Shown here: in pieces, positions 25,901 to 34,269 of the stretch
How positions within the stretch are numbered: position 1 is the stretch's first letter
How the letters are laid out: every line of letters starts with the position of its first letter
Position numbers and translations under genes: made by a program
Notes under the pieces: model-generated
Told to the model about the DNA's origin: nothing
The model's database searches: none
What the model saw: the letters and a program-made list of their open reading frames with translations, nothing else
Source of the DNA: Amblyomma americanum
Taxonomy: Eukaryota; Arthropoda; Arachnida; Ixodida; Ixodidae
Reading direction: 5' to 3'
DNA length: 64,000 nt
Assembly: GCF_052857255.1 (NCBI RefSeq)
Contig: NC_135500.1
Coordinates: 165,420,183 to 165,484,182, forward strand

Positions 25901-28900
25901 CCTACACGTCGACGTGTCTCCAGAAGGGTTTGTATCGGTGGACGACCAACTGGCGACATGCGAATTACTGTATTTACACGACTGTAAGTCGACCCCCCCA
26001 AATCACATTTCCGAAAAATAAAAAAAAAACTTCCCGAGGTTGTTTAAGCTTGGCCTTGAATAGTTGAACGCGATAGGATTATCCAGTGGCCGCCGTTTAT
26101 CGCCAGCCGCTATCGGCTGCCGCGCGCGAGCACATTCCAAAACGAAAATATATTAGTCACTGGACTGCTCGGCCACACTTGCGCCATCGTCCTCACTAGC
26201 ATTGCTGCTGCGATCACTGCTGCGGTCCCACAGCACGTCGTTCTAACGTCGCTGAAAATTTTGCCTCGCTGCAGCTGCTACACCTCTATCACCCGTTGCG
26301 AACGTCCAACTTGTGGCCCGGCGGGCAGCTGTTCGTTTCTTCGGCGTAAATAATGGCAGCCATCTTACATGTAGCCGTGAACGAGTGCCGGTCGCTTGCC
26401 GGCAGCAGTCAAATGCGTCAGAGCCAAAGAGAAACTACGTGTGAATGGCGTCGGCTCTTCCGTCGGCTACCGACACTCCCCAGCGCCGCTGCTGTTCCGA
26501 GTGAGGGTGCCGTCTCGATTGGAACAGCGGCCCTTCCATCAACTATCAATCCTTCCTTGAGCGCCGAGCGTGCATTTGAAAGTAAAAAAGAAAACTTGTT
26601 GGATGCTTGAGCTTCCTGTAGAATGCGATTGCGTTATCTGGCCGCCGCCGCTTATCAGCAACTGCAGTCAGCAGCCACGTGTGGGGTGCCAGTTTGCTGT
26701 TTATCGATAGCCGCCATCGGCCACCGCCCGCGCGCGTGGGGAGGGGATGCCAGTTCTGTGCGTTGACATTGCAGCTGCTCAAGGCCAGCACCAAGAGTGA
26801 TGCGATGGAGCCACGCAGCAAAAATGCAACCATGCTGTAGCATGCCTGATATCTCGTTTATCTCGCCTTTACTTATAGTGCGATGTTTTCCTCTCAACTG
26901 TAAGTCGACCCCCCCCCCCCTTCGGATTTTCAAATCTAAAAAAAATAGGTCGACTTACAATCGTGTAAATACGGTACGGACTGTCCAAGACATCATAGCA
27001 GATGTTACCGCTGAAGTGGGAGAGCGACGACGATGACAATCAAGATGTCAGAGATTGCAGCGGCGATCGTCAGCCATTAAATACTGACGGTGCACTCGAA
27101 GCTTTGGACACGCTTCGTGGCTTTGTCGCGTCTGCAGAACTCAGTGATGAAACTGCTACTCGTTTCTACGAGTTCCAAAAAAGCTTGCTGCAGGACATTG
27201 AAAAACAAAAAGTGCAGCGCAAAGTGACAGATTATTTTAAAGTGCTTTAATAAAAGCAAGTTCTATGCCAAGTATGTATTATTGCGATCTTTTGGAGCCC
27301 ATTTTGGATAATACGATTTTCGGATAATACCTACATTTTTATTTTCGGTGCCCGTGAGAATCGTATCCATGAGATTCCACTGTAATCCTGCATTTCATTA
27401 AGCAGCTAGTTTTGGAGGTTAATTGCAATTTCTGCAAAAATATTCAGCTAGCCTTGGTGGCCAGCCACCAAAACCAAAAGTAGCCGAACATTATTGCAGA
27501 CAATGCAATTAACCATACCATAGACATGGCTATGGGCATGCCTACGGGCCCTGTAGTCATTTTTTTTTCCTCTTTATCAAGAACGAACATATACACATAC
27601 AGAGCACGAAACAATGCTCACTATTTTGCAATGCAACGTAAATAATGGGGGGGCCCATAATAGAAAGTGCTCTCAAGGCCCAAAACTGAAAGATAAGAGC
27701 CCCAAACAAGAGTACAAAACAAGTGCCACAGCTAGTGAATGTTATCTGATAAATGAGCTAGTAGACACAAAGCAACACACCTTCCATGCCACATCCTATG
27801 CGACTGTTCTTGTTTGTGACCTTACAAATAAAGGGTCACAGCCCATGCTAATTCTGCAATGTCTCACATTAACACATGCGAAAACAGGCTACAAGATGCA
27901 CAAATACGTAGGGGCTCAAGTGCAGTTCTGTGCCTCATTTAATGCCTCTACATCATCATCATCATAATTAAACCCGCTTATTACGCTGCAAGACAAAGAA
28001 CTGTGTCCTGTGCCGTCTGCAACAGCCCTACCCCCAGAATATTTTCCTACCTCATCCCACACCCGTGGCTCTCTTTCACCTACTCCTCTACTGTATATAC
28101 TCCTTCCTTTAGGATCAACTCAGTAAAAGCTACTGGTTAGCTGCTCTCTCCATTGTATTCCCTGGTCATCAATTTCCTCCTTATGACTCCCACTATTTTT
28201 AATTTTTAAAAAAGCAGCAAAAAACCTGCACACAAGTTCATTCTAAACAACGCATCATGGCAATACTTTCTGTTGTAACTGCAGTGAGCATCTGTGAGTA
28301 TTTCAGTGCCTCCAAAAAGTTAGACAGCACATAATGTGCAACTAGGTACACAAGGAACGCACTCTAACCAGATTTAAACATTTGCTTTCTTTTGCAGTGC
28401 AAAAGTGTGCCGCCCATATATGCAGAAATTTACAGGGGTCTAAGCAGCCCACCTGATTGTGTCCCCTAGGTAACATCTGGTGAGCGTTGACGCCAGCAGT
28501 CTATCCTGTGCAAAGCTTAGCTGCACAACTCTAGAGTCTAGGCGCATCAGTGTGCTTGGTGGTGACTGGAACAGACTTCTTGCCTGCAACACAGAAAGAA
28601 TGAACAGCCTGTTTCAAGGCAAACTGCTGTGAAAAAGCAAGAAAAGACGTAGAAATGACAAATGATGTTGCGCATCATAGACTGCCACTGACATCAGTGC
28701 CAGCAGTGCAAAAAAACTGAATTCAGCAATGAAGTACAATGCTGAGCTAGTTCGCGAGATATTGAAGGTGAACAGCGCTAGACACGCTATAAAGTAGGGC
28801 CCACCAATCGATATAGAACCAAATTAATTCCGAATAATAGCAAGGTCAAATGCCAAATCAAGCGAGGTGGACTAGAAATTTTACGCAAATTTCTCACGAT

Positions 28901-31900
28901 GCTTTCCCCGCTCATAGACTGCACAATGCGGCCCTTTGTGGAGAGCATAAACAAACATCACTGCTGTTCCTAGTAACAAAAAAGTACTACTTAAAATAGC
29001 AGTTGCTTTCCCAACATGTAGTGCACCTCTCTGTTCTTTCCAGTGCTTCAAAGCAGTGCTTTAAAATGGCCATCCAAGGGCCTTTTGAAGTCAACGGACG
29101 TGTCCTGTCCACAATGCTTCAACTCTCTAATAAAACTAATATATTCTGGCAAGGCGGCAAGTGAAAACTGAGCTCAATGTATCTAGCACTCCAATGTCCA
29201 AATTATAGTGGCACAATCCAAAAATGAACTAAAAAAAGAAACAATTTCTCTAATATTTCTCTAGTTGTTTTTTTTTTTTTTGCAAACCTGATTCATGGCC
29301 ATGGTTTGGACGGTTGGCGATGTGCAGCCAACATCTGCCACCGTCACAGCGAGCGGGCAGCGAAGCTCAGAAACCAAAACTCCGCATCCAGGCTATTTTT
29401 GGGCACATGAGATGGGCCCTCCTATCGTTGTCAAGCTTTCTGTTAAGTGCACGTAAGATGTGGACAAACTACAATGTATCGCGCAACAGGTATGATTACA
29501 TGATTGCTTACCCTACAGGTGACACCTCGACTCAGCCTCCATTTGGGAGCCCTAAGCGACATTCCCCTAGTGGTCCTTTCCGCATATTACAGCTGGCCAA
29601 AATGAGATGGCGGAGGTCATGGTAAAAGAGTTGTGAATGCAACAGGACAAGTGTCATTAGGTGTGGGCATTAAGTATGTAACACATTATGGAAGGATAAA
29701 ACAGAAAAAGTGCACGCCTTCACACCGAGATTGTTCAATGCGGATGATTGGATATCTTATTCTCATCAAGTGTGGCAGCCACTAGTGGAAGTCTGAGCCT
29801 GGCAGTGTCCGAGTGTGGCCAGTCCACTCAAAAAACAACAAAGAATAAAGTGATGAGGATGCCTTTGTACTGTTTTCCTTGACACTTTTAACTTGATCTT
29901 TGGATAATTCGCCCAGACACTGTGGTTTTGCCACGGTCAGATTTGTGAATGTCAGCGGTGTTCAGTAGTTACCAAAGATACAGAAATTTTCTAATATCCA
30001 TTTCTCAAATCGAATACAAAGCAAACAATAAACATACGCACTTCATATTTGAAATTTTGAATAGTATTCGCACACCCCTAGTAGTACTTACAAAATACAC
30101 TCCTTCCAACTCAAAGATAAATAAGAGAGGGAATACAGAAATACTAGAAGAATAAGAAGTAAAAGAACAGTTCTGCAGGTTATGAAATGCCATGGCAAAG
30201 CTGATTTAGAAGCCAGTACATCTCATTTGTTACTATCAGGAAAAAGCTGCACATTTTTTAGGCAGTATATGACAGTGGCTGAAGACGCCATATACTGTGC
30301 CCTGCTTTTGTTTTTGTCTTGGGACATACATCTGCCCGCTTTAAATCTGTTTCAGCATGAACTATGCTACTAACATCAATGCTTTGTGACCCGCAAGTAA
30401 CCACAAGCACTGTGTGTAAACAGAAGACAGCCTCAAGCTACTAAATAAACTAAACAACCACGGAAACTTGACAAATGCTGGCTACACCTGTAAGTTTGAT
30501 AACCACTGAGGAGCTGCTTCGATGCTTAAGTAGGCACAAGCATGTTCTATAAACAGCCCGTTATGACCGAGCCCTCAAGTTTCTCCTACCTGTAGACCAC
30601 CGCTACTACGAAAGAAAACTTTCCAATCCCAGCGTTCCACCTTGTTCCAGCAAGGACTGACCTTGGATGTGGACACGTTAAGGACGGAGACCTTCCCGGT
30701 GTTGTCAGCCGCAAAGAGTCGGGTGCCGACACCGTTCCACTCCAGGCAGGTGACCACACTGCCCTTGTGCTCAAAGGACAACTGCAGCCGCTGCGCCTGC
30801 AGGGCGGGTCTCCTGGCATTGTGCTCCACAACGATGACGTGCCCACGACTGGAACATGGACCATATTTGTAAGCCCTGAACAATGCTGCCAATACAAATG
30901 AGGCCGCCTCCTCAAAAGTTCCCTCTACTGAGCTGTACAAAAGCAAATCACTGTCAAAGCTAGGCACCAATGATTTGAAACCGAACAAACAGAAATATGC
31001 CAATATGCATCCAGTCAATGCTTTACGACTACAACGGTTTAGATTTTATGTGCGAAAGTAACAGTGCAGGCTATGTTGCATAGCAAAATGAAGGCCTCCA
31101 GATAAACTCCAGTAGCCAAGGGTTCCTTAGCATGCACTGAAATCTCAGCACACAGGCATTTTTGCATTTGGCCTCCAGTGAAATGTAACTGCCACAGCTG
31201 GGGTTGAACAACTAGATCTCAGCAGCCTAATGCCGAAGTGGCCGGTTAGATGCCATACTGTAAGCACCTTCTAAACAAAAGAGCCTCTGTGAATTTAGGC
31301 AGGGTTACAGGTATCACATGAAGAAACAGAGAACACCAAAGCAATTCAACAGGTGAAATAGTCTATGCTACCTTATACAACAAAACGGCAAACGCCTATT
31401 ATGCCAAAAAACACAGCAATATCTTGCAGCGGAATTACAAGAAATGCCGAAGAGACGAGCTGCAATTAGTTAACTTCTGATTCAAGGGACAAAGTGTGGT
31501 CACGTACCTAGTGGCGATACCAAGAACAAAATCATCTGGTGCCAAGGCAACCTGTGACACTGCACCCTCCTGTAAGAGTGTGCACACATATAAATGTAAA
31601 TAGATCTTGACATTCATTCACAGTAATCATGCACGCTTGAATCCTAGAGCAGATAAAGGCACATTTGGAAATTTTGCATGTGAGGCATGAAAAAGATTCA
31701 TGATGTCACCTGGGCATCTCTCACTAGTACAGCATTGACAGTAGCCTTTCTAAGTCCACTAATAACAAGTTCAACTTAGGTTCAAAAACTCAACTTGGAA
31801 ACTGCAAAGAAAGCCCATTACTCACTCAACATTAACTCTTTCCAAGTTAAAAATATTATCCAACAAGTTACACACTTTTTGTTTCCAAGGCAGGCAAAAA

Positions 31901-34269
31901 AATATGAAGGCACACGCTTCAAAGACGCACAGGCAGCACCTGTGAAGACAGATGTTTTGAGATAAAAATAGATGCGTACCTGAAATATGCACAAAGCTTC
32001 CTATCTCATGAGTGCAAGGGACAAAGCCTTTCAACCTGTCCGTGTGTCTTTGACAATAGAAGAGGCAAAGCAAAAGTGCAAAAAACAGCCCGATCTACAG
32101 CTGCTTTTCTAGACTCAAATAAGCATCAATACTAAAAAAATGAAGCAGTTTGACAACATACAAGGAGGAATGCAGTAACTAGGAAATAAGAAGCGCAGCA
32201 GAAGACTCCTCAATCATGGTGGAGACAGCCACAGGCGATTTTCGTACCAGCTCATAACGACAAAAATGAAATTTAACTCTTTCACGTTCTTGATGCACTG
32301 ACTTGTTCTAACATGACAAATGCACACTGCATAAGAATAGCTTTACAAAAGCAAATAAGGGCACTTAAAGCGGCGTTGTCGAAAAGAAAAGGCCAACAAA
32401 AAAATAACTTTCGGGCAGAGACTCATAAAAAAGGAACCAGAAAAAAATGGCATTGGCCTTTTGCTCTGTTTCACAGATTTCACTGATGAAAATAAGCATA
32501 GCAAAATTTCCAGGCTACCAGAAATGGGATATGTGAAAAAAAAAAAAAGAAAACAACACGAGTAGCTCGGTGGATTCAGACCTTGTTTGTGATTGTTGAG
32601 ATGAAGGCGGTGGTGTCTCGATAAAACATGAACACATCTCCACTCGTGGCTCCAAAGGCAAGGTAGCGTTTCGATGCATCGAAGCAGGCATACTGGACAA
32701 AATAATGAAGCGGCAATGAATACCAATCAATGGCAATGAATGAAGCGCTAATGAAATAATGAAAATAAAACGCATGAGCTCTAGTCATGACCTCACCTAT
32801 TAAGAGTTTTGCTGGAAACCCGTTTCCGACATCAGATATGGATGAGGATTGTGTTTGGTTTCAAATAAAGCATAGCATGTGCACAATACAAGTGGTATGA
32901 AAAGCTGGGGAAATGATGGTGCCATGTTGAACTCTGCTTACCTTCTAACTTAAAACTTGTATTCTGGGAACTGCTGACCATAGTGGAATCACACAGTAGT
33001 AGTGTTGTACTCACAAGGCTAACCGCATGAAACAGTGAAAAGTCACCCTTATCACCAGTTTCATTTTGTACCTAATGCATGTTTGAAATGCTATGAATAA
33101 GACATGATAAGGAATTCTTCTGACGGAGAGCCTCAGCCATTCCAAAAGCTAAAATCCAAAAGACACTCAGCGCTGCATTTGGTCAGTGATATTCAAGAAC
33201 CTTCTCTGCTTCCCTTCTGCACTTGATCACTGGCACCACCATCAATCGATAGTCACTGCTTGACCAATCACTATATGTTCTTTTCAAGCTGGTAAGCCCC
33301 AACCAAATAACTACTGGTTCTGCATTGCGGCAGAAATGCATTGTCGACTTGTTACCTTAGGTTAGCCATAATTGAAACAATCCCAAGTTTCATTCACTCT
33401 GTACTATAACATTTAAGTATGTACCGTACAGTGCTCCTGGTCCTCCTTTCTTGGTAAATGTGCTAGGTACACGTGTGCACTTTGCATGGATACACTACCC
33501 TTTCACAGTGACCTTTTGATAAAGTTGTTCTGCAACGCTGCTGGAATGCCCAGCTTCGCACACAAGCGACCCCATGCTTATGCGAGCTGGATACAAACTA
33601 TGTTATATGACTAAAAACCTTATTATTTATTTATTTACTTATTTAAATATGTTTAAAAGTATTCAGTAAGATACTTTTTGAAAGGACGTTTTACAAGAAG
33701 AACATGCTAAATGAAGCAGGAGTGCACGATTTTCTTCTCATACTGTTCAATATTCTGCAGTCATGTAGACATACTTGTGTTCTTGAAAAACTATCTGCCT
33801 GAGTGCACTCTTTCACATGTTTTTTAAGTCACAAAGCTTTATACTGAAACGCACCTGACTGAATAATGCACAGGTTTTTATAATGTATTACGCTGTTGAA
33901 AGTGGCTAGGAAGCTGTCACAACATGCACTGTAACAGTGCAGAAACTGTGATATGGGACAAGTGTAAACTTTCTCACACGGCTGTGCCAGAAATGATACA
34001 TAAAAACCAGTACTGTCCCAGTCTGCCCAAAGAAAAATAAAAAAAATTGTTTCAAAACAGCTTGTGCTAAATGACTGCACTGCTACAAATGTCATCCAGG
34101 CTCGAACACTGCAGCTATTGCGCATGCTACTAAAGTATGGCCGAAGTACAAAGGTGGATACCTTGACTCTAGTGAGGTTTCTGATTGGAGCAAGGATGCC
34201 GTCAAGTGACTGGTACTCAGCCAGTACATATGGTGCCTGTGGGGTAGGCTCTGCTCCACCTTCGGCCAT
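1693..34269 (-). CDS. HPS5: HPS5 homologue (BLOC-2 subunit, pink), 18 coding exons
   Basis: HPS5 is a subunit of BLOC-2 (with HPS3 and HPS6), a cytosolic complex that directs cargo to lysosome-related organelles; Drosophila pink is the orthologue. Eighteen exons join without a phase break into 1539 aa; human HPS5 is about 1129 aa. Residues 1-330 match the N-terminal WD40-like propeller (YVLAEYQSLDGIL near the start, EGAVSQVA, SFEHKG, DNTGKVS, LRDGEFGGCF, KTHQF). Residues about 331-1275 contain two long Ser/Pro-rich exons. Residues 1276-1539 match the conserved C-terminus (FWPGYL, VPESPQEWKL, final Leu/Gln-rich helix). The start at 34269 is the ATG just before the conserved VLAEYQSLD; upstream in-frame sequence has no ATG. 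Every junction has GT/AG ends. Orthology is inferred from remembered family sequence, with high confidence. Exact ends of poorly conserved linkers are less certain. Confidence 0.95.
2823..2935 (-). CDS. HPS5: HPS5 coding exon 17
   Basis: Encodes residues 1405-1442 with the family hallmark FWPGYL and NVIQLGDAELLMPDNFL. The acceptor is GGCCTAG and the donor CTGG|GTGTGT leaves phase 1. Confidence 0.94.
3024..3131 (-). CDS. HPS5: HPS5 coding exon 16
   Basis: Encodes residues 1369-1404 (YEHLKAVLCSKDWISQRSLE), matching the LILHLIKLPADFITKEKM segment. Acceptor TTTCAG, donor TGC|GTAAGC. The following intron is only 88 bp. Confidence 0.92.
3875..3988 (-). CDS. HPS5: HPS5 coding exon 15
   Basis: Encodes residues 1331-1368 (FRKYLENEEVRWEWVTQCLQ), matching ESLLQPESLRLDWLLLAV. 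The acceptor TTTTCAG follows a pyrimidine tract; donor AAG|GTGAGA, phase 2. Confidence 0.91.
4210..4800. mobile_element. Foldback MITE with TTAA duplication (copy 1)
   Basis: The element begins AGGTGCACTAAA and ends with the complement TTTAGTGCACCT. The arms stay complementary for well over 150 bp (for example gggaactctatctacatgtt against its complement near 4740). TTAA flanks both sides (4206-4209, 4801-4804). It has no coding capacity and lies in HPS5 intron 14. A second copy is at 47987-48558. The TTAA preference suggests mobilisation by a piggyBac-type enzyme (inference). Confidence 0.85.
5219..5237. repeat. (GT)n microsatellite
   Basis: Short run of GT dinucleotides in HPS5 intron 14. 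Confidence 0.8.
5365..5529 (-). CDS. HPS5: HPS5 coding exon 14
   Basis: Encodes residues 1276-1330 (LHEVAQEKGEDIF, ILYFTKLCKVDPSLFLRAM). It corresponds to the SDIIQLCHHHPAEFLAYLD helix region. Acceptor ATTGCAG, donor GAT|GTGAGC, phase 2. Confidence 0.92.
6184..6296. repeat. Inverted repeat, 41-bp arms
   Basis: Arms at 6184-6224 and 6256-6296 are complementary with three mismatches, with a 31-base loop between them. The arms contain caaaaggacaacgaacaagt and its complement. It is probably a small foldback transposon in HPS5 intron 13. The rest of that 1.8-kb intron shows nothing recognisable beyond a fragment near 5998-6065 similar to the element at 15000-15850. Confidence 0.8.
7376..8746 (-). 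CDS. HPS5: HPS5 coding exon 13 (largest)
   Basis: A 1371-nt exon for residues 819-1275. It opens with a conserved block (YHVPSLVMVLEEWLDAL) equivalent to SLRMVLQEWLSHL. About 300 Ser/Glu-rich linker residues follow. It ends with a conserved helical block (FVQYYFHLLDIEVVWDAV, PWLLLAYLLL). Acceptor CTTCCAG, donor GTT|GTAAGT. Confidence 0.94.
8992..9070. mobile_element. Possible Tigger-like terminal repeat
   Basis: TA followed by CAGTAGAATCTCAGTGAAAC resembles the start of a pogo/Tigger element. No matching right end was found in HPS5 intron 12, so the extent is uncertain. Confidence 0.35.
9451..9568 (-). CDS. HPS5: HPS5 coding exon 12
   Basis: Encodes residues 780-818 plus two bases (EPVLKPEEARSKPFAPKDDF, then FIEATLRA). 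It is separated from exon 11 by a 78-bp intron. Acceptor AATGTAG, donor AAG|GTAAAA. Placement rests on phase and open frame rather than strong homology. Confidence 0.87.
9647..9792 (-). CDS. HPS5: HPS5 coding exon 11
   Basis: Encodes residues 731-779 (LSSKLSNGKDTILKNLRGLE). The chosen donor CAG|GTGCGT at the lower end keeps phase with exon 12; an internal CAAG|GTGGAG is less likely. The acceptor polypyrimidine tract is immediately followed upstream by a SINE. Confidence 0.88.
9808..10063 (-). mobile_element. tRNA-derived SINE (Ruka-like) at HPS5 exon 11 acceptor
   Basis: Read on the minus strand it starts with a tRNA-like head: GCGGTAGCCTAGTGGTTGAG as box A and GGGGTTCGATCCCC as box B. A non-tRNA body and a short tail follow. 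Near-identical 12-bp target duplications caaaaaagg(t/a)at occupy 9796-9807 and 10064-10075. It is inserted in the HPS5 sense orientation, 15 bases upstream of exon 11, and the duplicated target is the polypyrimidine tract. The relation to Ruka SINEs of ticks is inference from structure. Confidence 0.85.
10076..12014. other. Rest of HPS5 intron 10
   Basis: AT-rich intron with no gene seen. A motif near 10838-10890 (acagcgcagaaaaacacgag) resembles one at 59378-59420 and is probably a dispersed repeat fragment. Confidence 0.5.
12015..13215 (-). CDS. HPS5: HPS5 coding exon 10 (large, linker-rich)
   Basis: A 1201-nt exon for residues 331-730. The first ~100 residues are conserved (KDLRCVRNSIYIQLHSG, SLAESVAKLLFDSYD). 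The rest is a long Arg/Ser/Pro-rich, probably disordered linker that accounts for part of the extra length over vertebrate HPS5. It ends ADLAKLRE plus AC at donor AAC|GTGAGT (phase 2). Confidence 0.93.
13682..13782 (-). CDS. HPS5: HPS5 coding exon 9
   Basis: Encodes residues 297-330 plus one base (MPFLISWSSNGLYIINPQ, EIVLWNDELK). It matches the TWTERGIYIFIPQ...LLWSEVKD segment. A polypyrimidine tract precedes TTGCAG; the donor is AAG|GTGAGG. Confidence 0.93.
14606..14686 (-). CDS. HPS5: HPS5 coding exon 8
   Basis: Encodes residues 270-296 plus two bases: a Ser/Thr/Ala-rich loop followed by AFSKLLTVWA, the counterpart of SFPKLLHLSE. Acceptor CTGTCAG, donor GAG|GTATGA, exits in phase 2. Confidence 0.9.
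14999..15849. mobile_element. Non-autonomous DNA element with TIR-like ends
   Basis: It starts near tactgtatttactcacatag and ends near tgcgagtaaatatggcatg, which are roughly complementary. The body has no long open frame. Related ends appear at about 5998-6065 and 40930-40970. It lies in HPS5 intron 7. Target duplication is not clear, so the superfamily is undecided. Confidence 0.55.
16344..17787. mobile_element. hAT-type non-autonomous transposon, 1.44 kb
   Basis: Ends are TAGAGGTGTGCGAATATTCG and the complement of TAGGGGTGTGTGAATATCGA. They are flanked by a perfect 8-bp target duplication CCTGAAAC (16336-16343, 17788-17795). An 8-bp duplication and TAGGG-type ends fit the hAT superfamily. 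The terminal 100 bp on each side are rich in ATTCGAA-type motifs. No transposase remnant was recognised. It lies in HPS5 intron 7. Confidence 0.85.
18060..18292 (-). mobile_element. tRNA-derived SINE, older copy
   Basis: On the minus strand it has GTGGGTTCGATCCCAGCC (box B), a decayed box A region near 18285, and a body (GTGCTGTGTGAAGTCAGCAC, CTCCAGGTAGTC) matching the SINE at 56383. It lies about 55 bases downstream of the HPS5 exon 7 donor. Confidence 0.75.
18349..18431 (-). CDS. HPS5: HPS5 coding exon 7
   Basis: Encodes residues 243-269 plus two bases (DLKGSVLKTHQFKEAL), matching the DGEVISTHQFKKLL segment of vertebrate HPS5. Acceptor TATGCAG, donor CAG|GTAATC, exits in phase 2. Confidence 0.93.
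19481..20330. mobile_element. TIR element copy, inverse orientation to 25968-26974
   Basis: It begins taccatatttacacgactg, the same terminal repeat as the element nested in the Tigger copy. It then follows that element's sequence in reverse for about 850 bp (including a region near 20230 with gttagaacgacg matching 26240). The far end has lost its terminal repeat. It lies in HPS5 intron 6. Confidence 0.7.
20906..21255. repeat. GTGAGTG-type minisatellite 1
   Basis: About 350 bp of degenerate units such as gtgagtggatgtgagtgtga on the plus strand. The minus strand is open in two frames as His/Ser/Thr/Leu-rich strings, a by-product of the repeat rather than a gene. Confidence 0.9.
23697..23996. 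repeat. GTGAGTG-type minisatellite 2
   Basis: A second 300-bp array of the same kind and orientation (gtgagtggttgtgagtgcaa). It ends 77 bases from HPS5 exon 6. Between the two arrays (21256-23696) I see no gene. Confidence 0.9.
24074..24200 (-). CDS. HPS5: HPS5 coding exon 6
   Basis: Encodes residues 200-242 (KFTQVGKKLRDGEFGGCF, then IYAARPGSRLWQ), one of the best-conserved blocks of the protein. Acceptor TTCACAG, donor CAG|GTAAAG. The exon is tightly bracketed by a minisatellite on one side and a foldback repeat on the other. Confidence 0.94.
24261..24409. mobile_element. Small foldback element with 12-bp direct repeats
   Basis: Arms at 24296-24335 and 24353-24392 are complementary over 40 bp (gcaaaagacgaagatgaaaa at the outer end) with few mismatches. 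The unit is flanked by the identical 12-bp sequence TTGTCTAACAGT at 24249-24260 and 24410-24421, which looks like a target duplication. It sits 60 bp upstream of the HPS5 exon 6 acceptor. Confidence 0.75.
25249..27250 (+). pseudogene. Tigger transposase remnant (interrupted)
   Basis: The first part matches the DDE catalytic region: KGETCQGGKKKSKERVTVLL, KAWITGALFTEFL, YILLFLDNSAAHP with the LDN aspartate, and TSHLQPLNAGIIRN. A frame change occurs around 25800-25850. The last part, 27002-27250 (ending KVTDYFKVL), is the typical C-terminus. The helix-turn-helix region and the first catalytic aspartate block are missing, and the nested insertion separates the two parts. It cannot make an active enzyme. 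Confidence 0.88.
25968..26974. mobile_element. TIR element nested in the Tigger copy
   Basis: Ends CTGTATTTACACGACTGTAA and (complement) CCGTATTTACACGATTGTAA flank about 1 kb. TA is duplicated at 25966-25967 and 26975-26976. Removing it rejoins the Tigger coding remnant, which proves insertion after Tigger. The interior has no transposase. A second copy in inverse orientation lies at 19481-20330. Confidence 0.88.
27385..28452. other. Rest of HPS5 intron 5
   Basis: No gene seen. A short CAT/ATC repeat lies at about 27950-27966. An open stretch at 27614-27967 resembles no known protein to me. Confidence 0.5.
28453..28583 (-). CDS. HPS5: HPS5 coding exon 5
   Basis: Encodes residues 157-199 plus two bases (LDSRVVQLSF, DRLLASTLTRCYLGDT). 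This matches the VVQLDYLDGRLLISSLTR region of the family. Acceptor TTGCAG, donor CAG|GTGGGC, exits in phase 2. Confidence 0.93.
29990..30083. mobile_element. hAT terminal remnant
   Basis: The right boundary, read on the minus strand, is TAGGGGTGTGCGAATACTAT, the same terminus as the 16344-17787 element. The left end is not defined. It lies in HPS5 intron 4; the rest of that intron (28584-30661) shows only a poly-T tract near 29270. Confidence 0.55.
30662..30848 (-). CDS. HPS5: HPS5 coding exon 4
   Basis: Encodes residues 94-156 with FEHKGSVVTCLEWN and DNTGKVSVLNVSTSK, typical WD-repeat sequence of the family. The donor AAG|GTCAGT was chosen because it ends exactly where homology ends. A second possible donor at about 30596 would add 22 non-homologous residues. 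Confidence 0.92.
31145..31262 (-). mobile_element. Decayed tRNA-derived SINE
   Basis: The segment ggggttgaacaactagatct followed by cagcagcctaatgcc resembles the head of the SINEs at 18060 and 56383, with box B damaged. It lies in HPS5 intron 3. Introns 1 and 2 (32693-34161, 31570-32581) show nothing I can name. Confidence 0.5.
31508..31569 (-). CDS. HPS5: HPS5 coding exon 3
   Basis: A 62-nt exon for residues 74-93 plus two bases (EGAVSQVALAPDDFVLGIAT). It corresponds to the conserved EGAISQVA segment. Acceptor CTTACAG, donor AG|GTACGT, exits in phase 2. Confidence 0.93.
32582..32692 (-). CDS. HPS5: HPS5 coding exon 2
   Basis: Encodes residues 37-73, the first propeller blade (KRYLAFGATSGDVFMF). 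The acceptor is TGTCCAG. The donor AAG|GTCTGA is GT but otherwise weak. Phase 0 on both sides. Confidence 0.93.
34162..34269 (-). CDS. HPS5: HPS5 coding exon 1 (start codon)
   Basis: Encodes residues 1-36, beginning MAEGGAEP and running through VLAEYQSLDGIL, which matches the family N-terminus. It ends in phase 0 at donor AAG|GTATCC. A 5' UTR or upstream noncoding exon is not resolved. Confidence 0.93.

Larger units (their letters stand above)
24533..27382 (+). mobile_element. Tigger (pogo/Tc1-mariner) transposon, decayed
   Basis: Left end TA+CAGTGAAATCTCGTTGATAC and right end (complement) CAGTGGAATCTCATGGATAC match at 17 of 20 positions. TA dinucleotides at 24531-24532 and 27383-27384 form the target duplication. 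It encodes remnants of a Tigger/CENP-B-type DDE transposase and is interrupted by a 1-kb element at 25968-26974. It lies in HPS5 intron 5. Confidence 0.9.

Noticed and set aside
30575..30661. Extension of HPS5 exon 4 past the GTCAGT donor
   Set aside because: The added residues have no homology, and the next exon continues the family sequence in phase from the earlier donor.
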